64,000 nucleotides of DNA. Source: Nocardioides sp. NBC_00368 (GTDB lineage Bacteria; Actinomycetota; Actinomycetes; Propionibacteriales; Nocardioidaceae). Under the pieces are notes generated by a model, which ran no database searches, was not told where the DNA came from, and worked only from the letters and a program-made list of their open reading frames with translations. The position numbers and the translations under genes are program-made. This document shows positions 8,561 through 15,186 of the stretch, in pieces (the stretch's first letter is position 1; every line of letters begins with the position of its first letter). Location of the stretch: assembly GCF_036090055.1 (NCBI RefSeq), contig NZ_CP107970.1, positions 4,981,001 through 5,045,000 of the forward strand, given 5' to 3'.

Positions 8561-9573
8561 TGGCCCGCTATCCGAAGTCGTTCGCCGAACGCAACAAGGT
8601 CGTCATCGCCGTCGTCGGAATCCTGGCCATGACCGGTGTCTTCTTCGCCACGTTCCACGCCGAGGACCTGCCGGTCATCGGAGGTGGCGACACCTACGAG
8701 GCGTACTTCGCCGAGGCCGCCGGGATCCGTCCGGGCGACGAGGCGCGGGTCGCCGGGGTGAAGGTCGGCGAGGTGTCCGCGCTCGAGCTCGACGGCGACA
8801 AGGTGCTGATCAGGTTCCGGGCGAAGGACGTCACGCTCGGGTCGCAGACGACCGCGTCGATCAAGGTGAAGACGCTGCTCGGACGCAAGTTCCTCGCCCT
8901 CGACCCCGGCGGCCCCGGCCGTCTTCGCGAGCCCATCCCGGTGTCTCGGACCACCACCCCCTACGACGTCAACGCCGCCTTCTCCGACCTCTCCTCGACC
9001 GTGGACGAGATCGACATGGCGCAGGTCGAGGAGTCGATGGACGCGCTCTCGGAGGTGTTCGAGGACACCCCCGAGGACGTACGCGGCATGGTGTCCGGGC
9101 TCACCCGGCTCTCCCGCACGATCTCCTCGCGGGACCAGGAGCTGGCCGAGCTGATGCGCACCACGACCGAGGTCACCGGGACCCTCGCCGAGCGCAACCA
9201 GGAGATCGGGCTCCTGATCGAGGACGGCGACAAGCTGCTCGAGGAGCTCGCGGCCCGTCGGCGGGCGATCCACCAGATGCTCACCTACACCGACGACCTC
9301 GCCAAGCAGGTCACCGGCCTGGTCGAGGACAACCAGAAGCGACTGCGGCCGGCGCTCGAGAAGCTCGACCGGGTCTCCGAGATCCTGCGGCGCAACCAGG
9401 ACCACCTCGACAAGGCGCTCTCCCAGATCGGGGCCTACTACCGGGTGATCGGCGCCTCGATGAGCAACGGCCCGTGGATCGACGTCTACGGCTGCGGACT
9501 CTTCGACGAGAACAACGCACCGGTGCTCGACAACGACGTCCAGCGCGACTGCAAGCCGGGAGGGACGAGATGA
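8557..9573 (+). CDS. mceC: MCE family protein
   Basis: 338 residues from the ATG at 8557, which overlaps the upstream stop (ATGA) and has AGGAAGG just before it. A GTG at 8551 and an ATG at 8554-equivalent spacing give only one to two extra residues and are less well placed. N-terminal anchor (about 13-31), MCE domain (about 44-120, GDEARVAGVKVGEVSAL), helical region, and a C-terminal Cys-containing segment (DVYGCGLF, RDCKPG) similar to its neighbours. Confidence 0.88.
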   Translation: MMARYPKSFAERNKVVIAVVGILAMTGVFFATFHAEDLPVIGGGDTYEAYFAEAAGIRPGDEARVAGVKVGEVSALELDGDKVLIRFRAKDVTLGSQTTASIKVKTLLGRKFLALDPGGPGRLREPIPVSRTTTPYDVNAAFSDLSSTVDEIDMAQVEESMDALSEVFEDTPEDVRGMVSGLTRLSRTISSRDQELAELMRTTTEVTGTLAERNQEIGLLIEDGDKLLEELAARRRAIHQMLTYTDDLAKQVTGLVEDNQKRLRPALEKLDRVSEILRRNQDHLDKALSQIGAYYRVIGASMSNGPWIDVYGCGLFDENNAPVLDNDVQRDCKPGGTR

Positions 9574-10610
9574 GACGCCTCATCGCTGGGCTCCTCGTGG
9601 TCGCCGTCGTCGGCGCGATCGGGTGGGGTGCTGCGTACGGGATCCGGGAGGGGGGTCGCGGGACCACCTTCTCGGCGCTCTTCGAGGCCTCCGTCGGCCT
9701 CTATCCGGGCTCTGACGTGCAGATCCTCGGGGTGCCGGTGGGCGAGGTGACCTCGGTGACCCCGGCCGGCGAGCACGTGAAGGTCTCGATGATGCTCGAC
9801 CCCGGCCAGACCGCCGCAGCCGACACCTCGGCCGTGATCGTCGCCCCGACCCTGGTCTCGGACCGCTTCGTGCAGCTCACCGAGCCGTACGTCGACGGCC
9901 CCGAGCTCCGCGACGGGACCGTCATCGAGGAGACCGCCGTGCCGGTGGAGATCGACGACCTCTACGCCTCGCTGACCGAGGCCGGCGAACAGCTCGGTCC
10001 CGATGGCGCCAACCGGAACGGCGCACTGTCGCGGTTCCTGGAGGTGATCGCGGCCAACCTCGACGGTCAGGGCGACGACATCAACCAGGTGATCCGGGAG
10101 GGCGCCGACGCCTCGGCGACCCTGGCCGACGTCGACCAGGACTTCTTCGCCACCGTCGAGAACCTCGACACCTTCAACAAGACCCTGCTCGCGCACGACG
10201 ACGGGGTCCATGACGCCAACCGCCGGTTCGCGCAGGTCACCGAGTATCTCGCCGACGACCGCGACGACCTGGCCTCCGCGGTCGGCAACCTCGGCGAGGC
10301 GCTCGCGCTGCTGGAGTCGTTCATCAAGGACAACCGCGCCGAGATGCGGACGAGCGTCGAGAACCTGCAGGGGCCGACGCAGGTGCTCGTCGACCAGAAC
10401 GAGTCGCTGGAGGAGGCGGTCGCCACGATCCCGTTGGTGCTGCAAAAGTACATCAACGCCTACGACCCGGCGAACAACAGCCTCGTCGGCCGCACCAACC
10501 TCAACGAGCTGAGCGTCTGGTCCGGAGACGGCCTCACCGGCCAGACCTCCGAGGACGCGCCGCCGGTGCTGCTGCCCGGTGTCGGGTCCGGTGTGGGAGA
10601 GGAGCAGTGA
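9570..10610 (+). CDS. mceD: MCE family protein
   Basis: 346 residues. The start ATG at 9570 overlaps the previous stop (ATGA) and is followed directly by the hydrophobic anchor LIAGLLVVAVVGAIGW. MCE domain about 28-105 (GSDVQILGVPVGEVTSV), then an extended helical region and a C-terminal tail containing a Ser/Pro-rich segment. Fourth MCE subunit in the operon. Confidence 0.9.
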   Translation: MRRLIAGLLVVAVVGAIGWGAAYGIREGGRGTTFSALFEASVGLYPGSDVQILGVPVGEVTSVTPAGEHVKVSMMLDPGQTAAADTSAVIVAPTLVSDRFVQLTEPYVDGPELRDGTVIEETAVPVEIDDLYASLTEAGEQLGPDGANRNGALSRFLEVIAANLDGQGDDINQVIREGADASATLADVDQDFFATVENLDTFNKTLLAHDDGVHDANRRFAQVTEYLADDRDDLASAVGNLGEALALLESFIKDNRAEMRTSVENLQGPTQVLVDQNESLEEAVATIPLVLQKYINAYDPANNSLVGRTNLNELSVWSGDGLTGQTSEDAPPVLLPGVGSGVGEEQ

Positions 10611-11992
10611 TGTCGCGTCTGTCTCGCCCGCTCGTGGCTGTCCTGGCCACCGCCGCGCTGACCCTCTCCGGCTGTGGACTCGGTGCCGTCAGCGGCGGCG
10701 TCTACGAGGCTCCGCTTCCCGGTGGCGCCGACGTGGGGGAGGACCCGATCACGCTGAGCGCGGAGTTCAGCGACGTACTCGATCTGGTTCCGCAGTCCAG
10801 CGTCAAGATCGACAACGTCGCGGTCGGCCGGGTCGCCAAGATCCGGCTCGCCGAGGACGGCCGCAGCGCGCGGGTGTCCCTGGTGGTCAGGGACGACGTC
10901 GAGCTCCCCGCCGGCACCACGGCCCGACTGCAGCAGACCTCGCTGCTCGGAGAGAAGTACGTCGCGCTGATCCGCCCCGCGACCCCGGTCGCGGGCTCGC
11001 CGCTGGGTGACGGTGCGGTCCTCGGGCGGGGTGACACCGAGGCGGCCGCTCAGGTCGAGGAGGTGCTCGGGGCGCTGTCGATGGTGCTCAACAGCGGTGG
11101 GATCGCGCAGTTCCAGGAGATCTCGCGGGAGATGCAGAAGATCTCCGACGGTCGGCCGGAGGAGATCCGGGCGTTCCTGAAGGAGATGGACCGGTTCGTC
11201 TCCGCCCTCGATTCCCGCTCGGAGTCGATCACCTCGGCGATCGACTCGCTCAACGAGCTCGCGGTCACGCTGGAGAAGGACAAGACCAAGATCGCGAACG
11301 CGTTGGAGGGGCTCTCGCCCGGGATGCAGGTCCTCGTCGACCAGCGGCCGCAGCTGGTCGCGATGCTGGAGGCGCTCGACCAGCTCTCCAAGGTCACCAT
11401 CCGCACCCTCGACGAGGCCCAGGACGACATCGTCGCCGACCTGAAGCTGCTCGACCCGATCCTCGACCAGCTCGCCAAGGCCGGCTCCGACCTGCCCTAC
11501 GCGCTGGAGATCCTCTTCACCTACCCGTTCCCTGACGAGGTGCTCAACGCCATCCGCGGCGACTACCTGAATCTGTTCCTGGTCACGAACTTCCGCACTC
11601 CCGACGGCTGTCGGTCCAAGGGCTGCGACTGGCTGCAGGTGTCGGTCGAAGGCGGGTCCGGCGGCCCGGTCTCCTCCCAGTCCGGGTCGTCGGGCGCGCC
11701 GGGGCTGTTGCCGTCGACCACCTCGCCGGTGCCGGGCTCGTCCTCGCCGGCCATCCCGGGGGAGTCGATCCTGCCCTCCGACCCCGGCTCGTCGTCCTCC
11801 TCGGACCCGTCGTCGTCCGAGTCCGGGTCGTCCTCGTCGTCGCCCTCCGATCCTTCCGGGTCGCCGTCGGAGTCGCCGTCCGAGTCGTCCGAGTCGTCCG
11901 AGCCGTCCGGGTCGGGCTCGGAGACCTCCGAGACGTCGCCGGAAGGCGCGGTCTCTGATCCTGGCACCGGCTCCGTGGAAGGGAGCGAATGA
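10610..11992 (+). CDS. mceE: MCE family lipoprotein (MceE type)
   Basis: 460 residues. A signal peptide ends in a lipobox (TLSGC, Cys about 22), so the protein is lipid-anchored, as is usual for the fifth Mce subunit. MCE domain about 44-125, helical region to about 320, then an unusual tail of about 110 residues made almost only of Ser, Pro, Glu, Asp, Gly and Thr (about 350-460). The ATG at 10610 overlaps the upstream stop by one base; a GTG three bases earlier is also possible. The gene end overlaps the next start (ATGA). The tail may span or stay flexible in the cell wall (inference). Confidence 0.9.
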   Translation: MSRLSRPLVAVLATAALTLSGCGLGAVSGGVYEAPLPGGADVGEDPITLSAEFSDVLDLVPQSSVKIDNVAVGRVAKIRLAEDGRSARVSLVVRDDVELPAGTTARLQQTSLLGEKYVALIRPATPVAGSPLGDGAVLGRGDTEAAAQVEEVLGALSMVLNSGGIAQFQEISREMQKISDGRPEEIRAFLKEMDRFVSALDSRSESITSAIDSLNELAVTLEKDKTKIANALEGLSPGMQVLVDQRPQLVAMLEALDQLSKVTIRTLDEAQDDIVADLKLLDPILDQLAKAGSDLPYALEILFTYPFPDEVLNAIRGDYLNLFLVTNFRTPDGCRSKGCDWLQVSVEGGSGGPVSSQSGSSGAPGLLPSTTSPVPGSSSPAIPGESILPSDPGSSSSSDPSSSESGSSSSSPSDPSGSPSESPSESSESSEPSGSGSETSETSPEGAVSDPGTGSVEGSE

Positions 11993-13137
11993 TGCAACGG
12001 CTGACCGGAGGCGTACGCGTCAAGCTCGGGCTCTTCGTCGCCCTCGCCCTCGTGGGGACCAGCTATGTCGGGGCCCGCTACGTCGGGCTGGACCTGTTCG
12101 AGGAGCCCTATCGCGTCGACGTCTCGCTGCCCGAGGGCGGCGGGCTCTTCGTCAATTCCGAGGTGACCTACCGCGGGGTGCCCGTGGGTGAGGTGACGGC
12201 CCTGGAGGCAGGGGCCGACGACGTACGTGCCGTGCTGGAGATCGACGGCGACGCCCCCGCCATCCCCAAGGACGTGACCGTGAAGGTCGCCAACCGGTCG
12301 GCCATCGGCGAGCAGTATCTGGACCTCCGTGGCGGCGCCGTGGGTTCGTCCCGGCTCGCCGACGGTGACCGGCTCGCTGCGGGGGAGGAGGCGCTGCCGT
12401 ACGACGCCTCCCAGGTCATCGAGACCGGCCGCGACTTCGTCGCCTCGGTGCCCGAGGAGGCGCTGGTGACGACGATCGACGAGTCCTACCTGCTGTCCCG
12501 GGGTGCCGGTTCCGACCTGCGGAAGCTGGTCGACACCTCGCTGTCGTTCCAGAAGGAGGCCGACCGCAACTTCCTGGTCTCGGCGAGCCTGATCCGCAAC
12601 TCCGACCAGGTGCTCGCGACCCAGGAGGAGTCGGCGACGAGCATCAAGGCCTGGAGCAACGACCTCGCCCTCTTCTCCGCGACGCTGGCTGATTCCGACA
12701 AGGACCTGCGCGACCTGATCGGGGCCGCGCCTGGCACGGCCACCGAGATCTCGCTGCTGGTCAAGGATGTCGGGCAGCCGCTGGGGATCCTGATGAGCAA
12801 CCTGGTCACCCCGGCGCAGCTGTTCGGTACCAACGCCGCCGCGCTGGAGTCGACCTTCGTGACCGTGCCCGAGGCAGTCAGCATCGGCTGGGCGATCAAC
12901 ACCTCCAACGGCCCCCGGCTGAGCCTGATGCCGTCCTTCTTCAACCCGCCCGCCTGCGTCGCCGGCTACGAGGGCACCGACCTGCGTGCCGGCACCGATG
13001 TGAGCAAGGGCAAGCCGTTCAACACCGCGGCCGGCTGCGCTGCCGTGCCGCGACCGAAAACGACCAAGACCGAGACAGCCGAGCCGGGGACGGTTAGCGT
13101 CCCCACCACGCTCGCCGGACTGATGGGGGAGCGATGA
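11989..13137 (+). CDS. mceF: MCE family protein (last of six)
   Basis: 382 residues. Membrane anchor (about 12-27), MCE domain about 36-110 (NSEVTYRGVPVGEVTAL), long helical region, and a C-terminal Cys/Pro segment (NPPACVAGYEGTD, AGCAAVPRP). The first ATG overlaps the upstream stop (ATGA); a second ATG directly follows it. The end overlaps the Mce-associated gene (ATGA). Confidence 0.9.
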   Translation: MMQRLTGGVRVKLGLFVALALVGTSYVGARYVGLDLFEEPYRVDVSLPEGGGLFVNSEVTYRGVPVGEVTALEAGADDVRAVLEIDGDAPAIPKDVTVKVANRSAIGEQYLDLRGGAVGSSRLADGDRLAAGEEALPYDASQVIETGRDFVASVPEEALVTTIDESYLLSRGAGSDLRKLVDTSLSFQKEADRNFLVSASLIRNSDQVLATQEESATSIKAWSNDLALFSATLADSDKDLRDLIGAAPGTATEISLLVKDVGQPLGILMSNLVTPAQLFGTNAAALESTFVTVPEAVSIGWAINTSNGPRLSLMPSFFNPPACVAGYEGTDLRAGTDVSKGKPFNTAAGCAAVPRPKTTKTETAEPGTVSVPTTLAGLMGER

Positions 13138-13730
13138 GCACGACGACGCAGAGACGAACAGAGACCCGGACGGAGGCCTCGGTGGTCGAGATGGACACAC
13201 TCGACGCACCGTCGAGGCGCGACCGGGTGCTCACCTGGGCGCTCCCGCTGGTGGCGCTGTGTGTGCTGGTGGCCGGTGCGCTGACCTGGTGGCGGGCGAC
13301 CGGGCACGATCAGGAGATGGTCGACGAGGCCGCCCGCCGCGACCGGGTGCTCATCGTCGCGACCAGCCACATCGAGACCCTCAACTCGCTCGACTACCGC
13401 AAGGTCGACGAGGGGCTGAAGGGATGGGCCGCGGTCACCACCGGCACCCTGCACGACCAGCTGACCAGCGTCTCCGAGGAGGACCGCACGGTCCTCGCGG
13501 AGCAGGAGAAGATCTCGACAGGGTCGGTGATGGACATCGCCGTGACCGAGCTCGACGACGACACCGCGACCGTGATCGCGGCGGTCGAGATCACGGTCCG
13601 CGACGGCTCGGCCTCCGGTGAGGACGCGGAGCCGACCGTCAAGCGCAACCGCTTCGCCGCCGACCTGGTCAAGGTCGGCGACGACTGGCTCCTGGAGAGC
13701 CTCGAGCAGGTGGCGGTGAACATGTCATGA
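13134..13730 (+). CDS. Mce-associated membrane protein
   Basis: 198 residues. A cytoplasmic N-terminal tail of about 34 residues, one membrane segment (about 35-53, VLTWALPLVALCVLVAGAL) and an extracytoplasmic alpha/beta domain (about 70-195) of the NTF2-like fold typical of Mas proteins encoded after mce genes. Such proteins stabilise or assist the Mce complex (family knowledge). Start and stop both overlap neighbouring genes by four bases, so translation is probably coupled. Confidence 0.85.
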   Translation: MSTTTQRRTETRTEASVVEMDTLDAPSRRDRVLTWALPLVALCVLVAGALTWWRATGHDQEMVDEAARRDRVLIVATSHIETLNSLDYRKVDEGLKGWAAVTTGTLHDQLTSVSEEDRTVLAEQEKISTGSVMDIAVTELDDDTATVIAAVEITVRDGSASGEDAEPTVKRNRFAADLVKVGDDWLLESLEQVAVNMS

Positions 13731-14230
13731 GCCTTTTCGTACGCCGCTGGGCGCCCTTCCTCGCCGCGCTCGCTCTCATCCTCGGGCTGGGAGCGTTCTG
13801 GCAGGCCGACCGGGAGCGGAGGACCGACCACGTCGGCAACCGGGCCGTCGTCGACGCCGAGGCCACCACCGAGGTGCAGTCGGCCGTCTCCACCGGTCTG
13901 CTCCAGGTCTTCTCCTACAACTTCGCCGACCCTGCCCCGACGGCCGCGGCCGCCGACGAGTTCCTGGCCGGCGACGCCCGCAAGGAGTACGACCTCCTCT
14001 TCAAGCAGCTCCAGGAGAAGGCGCCGGGGCAGAAGCTCGTGCTCAGCGCGGAGGTCCAGGTCGCTGCGGTCAAGTCGCTCGACGCCGACTCCGCTTCGCT
14101 CTTGGTCTTCCTGGATCAGGCCTCGCAGCGCTCCACCGACAAGGAGTCCTCCATCTCGGCTGCTCAGATCGCCGTCGAGGCCGCCAGGGTCGAGGGCCAG
14201 TGGAAAGTGACGGCTCTGGACCTCTTCTGA
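13727..14230 (+). CDS. Mce-associated membrane protein, last gene of the operon
   Basis: 167 residues: short N-terminus, one membrane segment (about 6-24), then an extracytoplasmic domain resembling that of the preceding gene (spacing, EAARVEGQWKVTALDLF end). It overlaps the upstream gene by ATGA and closes the operon; a cluster of inverted repeats (14232-14369) follows two bases after the stop and may end transcription. Confidence 0.85.
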   Translation: MSLFVRRWAPFLAALALILGLGAFWQADRERRTDHVGNRAVVDAEATTEVQSAVSTGLLQVFSYNFADPAPTAAAADEFLAGDARKEYDLLFKQLQEKAPGQKLVLSAEVQVAAVKSLDADSASLLVFLDQASQRSTDKESSISAAQIAVEAARVEGQWKVTALDLF

Positions 14231-14231
14231 T

Positions 14232-14369
14232 GCCGAGTCGGCGCGTCTGTCCCAAGATTGCGCGCCGAGTCGGCGCGTCTGTCCCGCCGAGGCCGGCTGA
14301 GTCACCCACGCGTGGGACAGTTGCGCCGACTCGGCGGTGTTGTGTGGGGCAGTTGCGCCGAGTCGGCGG
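14232..14369. repeat. Cluster of four short repeats, two direct and two inverted
   Basis: Copies 1 and 2 (14232-14253 and 14264-14285) are direct repeats of GCCGAGTCGGCGCGTCTGTC plus two C. Copies 3 and 4 (about 14313-14336 and 14346-14369) are inverted versions ending GCGCCGACTCGGC or GCGCCGAGTCGGC. Copy 2 and copy 3 can form a 22-bp stem with two mismatches. The cluster lies between the convergent mce operon and the gene ending at 14376, so it can act as a two-way terminator. Confidence 0.6.
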
Positions 14370-14375
14370 GAGGGG

Positions 14376-14609
14376 TCAGTCGCCGCCGCCTCCGCCGCCG
14401 CAGCTCGAGCCGCAGGAGGAGCTGCTGCAGGAGCTGTCGTGGTTGTTGCCGCCGTCGTAGGTGGAGCCGCAGGAGCTCGAGCTGGAACTGCCGCCGCGGT
14501 TGCGCCTGCGGGGGCCTCGGCGGCGGTTGCCTCGGCTGCCCGCGAGGGCGGCTTGGAGGCACCCGAGGATGATCAGGCCGAGGACGACGATGACGATCAG
14601 GTTCTCCAC
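14376..14609 (-). CDS. Small membrane protein with Cys/Ser/Gly-rich tail
   Basis: 77 residues. Residues 3-23 form one membrane segment (NLIVIVVLGLIILGCLQAAL); a basic stretch (about 24-37) and a tail of Ser, Cys and Gly (CGSTYDGGNNHDSSC and following, ending in six Gly) come next. Five Cys in the tail could bind metal or cross-link. The start is a GTG 13 bases inside the 3' end of the upstream gene, suggesting translational coupling. No family was recognised; similar Gly/Cys tails occur on several actinobacterial membrane proteins. Confidence 0.65.
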   Translation of the reverse strand: MENLIVIVVLGLIILGCLQAALAGSRGNRRRGPRRRNRGGSSSSSSCGSTYDGGNNHDSSCSSSSCGSSCGGGGGGD

Positions 14610-15031
14610 GGGGAGCTCCGTTTCCTGGTGCGGCGTTCGAGGTGCCAGATCTGTGTGCCGAGACCGATGGTGAGCACCCGGCGCCCAGCGATCCGGGTGA
14701 GGGCCAACCGCCGCCGGCCCTCATAGACCTCGTGCAGGCGGAGCCAGTCGGCACCGATGGTGGTCAGGAAGTCGCGTACGTCGTCGTGGGCGCAGCCCTG
14801 CTGCGGATGCTGCGCCGCCCAGGCATGGAAGCGGGCGCGCCAGTTCGGCAGCAGGTCGAGCTCGGGGGCCGCGTGCTCGGCAGCCGAGGAGCGCTTGTGG
14901 TGCAGCACCCGCGTCGTCGCGGTCGTTCCGGCGGTATCGAACCCCGGCGGCGTACGTCCCGCCAGCAGGTCGTCGAGGACCTCGCGCTGGCGCGCGGCGA
15001 GCTGGTCGCGCACGGCGCCTCGGGGGTCCAC
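14597..15031 (-). CDS. SCO6045-like domain protein
   Basis: 144 residues from a GTG at 15031. The pattern RDQLAARQREVLDDLLAG-PPGFD followed by LHHKR and a helical C-terminal half resembles the SCO6045-like domain of actinobacteria (recognised by eye, moderate confidence). Function unknown. The start is uncertain: no good ribosome-binding site precedes 15031, and a longer frame to 15142 would run through the clpB operator. It is divergent from clpB and overlaps the small membrane protein gene by 13 bases. Confidence 0.6.
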   Translation of the reverse strand: MDPRGAVRDQLAARQREVLDDLLAGRTPPGFDTAGTTATTRVLHHKRSSAAEHAAPELDLLPNWRARFHAWAAQHPQQGCAHDDVRDFLTTIGADWLRLHEVYEGRRRLALTRIAGRRVLTIGLGTQIWHLERRTRKRSSPWRT

Positions 15032-15082
15032 AGGAGGAGTGTGCCCGATCGTTTGGTCCGCTGCCGCAATATTAGAAATGTC

Positions 15083-15109
15083 AAAGTTGAGTGGAACAGA
15101 CTCAACTTT
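15083..15109. promoter_or_regulatory. HAIR operator (HspR site) upstream of clpB
   Basis: AAAGTTGAGT, seven bases, then the exact complement ACTCAACTTT. This matches the HspR-associated inverted repeat (consensus CTTGAGT-N7-ACTCAAG) that represses heat-shock genes in actinobacteria. A further GTTGAG half-site lies at 15116-15121. It is 78 bp before the clpB start. HspR itself is not in this window. Confidence 0.85.
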
Positions 15110-15186
15110 GGTTGTGTTGAGATAGATGCGGGTGACAGGCACTCGCGGCAGACTCAGGTGCGTCCCCAGGAGGAGTGCAGAGACAG

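Noticed and set aside
11760..11930. GTCGTCC/GAGTCG-type repeats as a tandem-repeat locus or CRISPR
   Set aside because: They are codon-level low complexity in the Ser-rich tail of MceE. No evenly spaced repeats with unique spacers were found here or elsewhere.
15032..15142. Longer N-terminus for the SCO6045-like gene
   Set aside because: It would run through the HAIR operator of clpB and has no ribosome-binding site; the added residues look unrelated to a protein.
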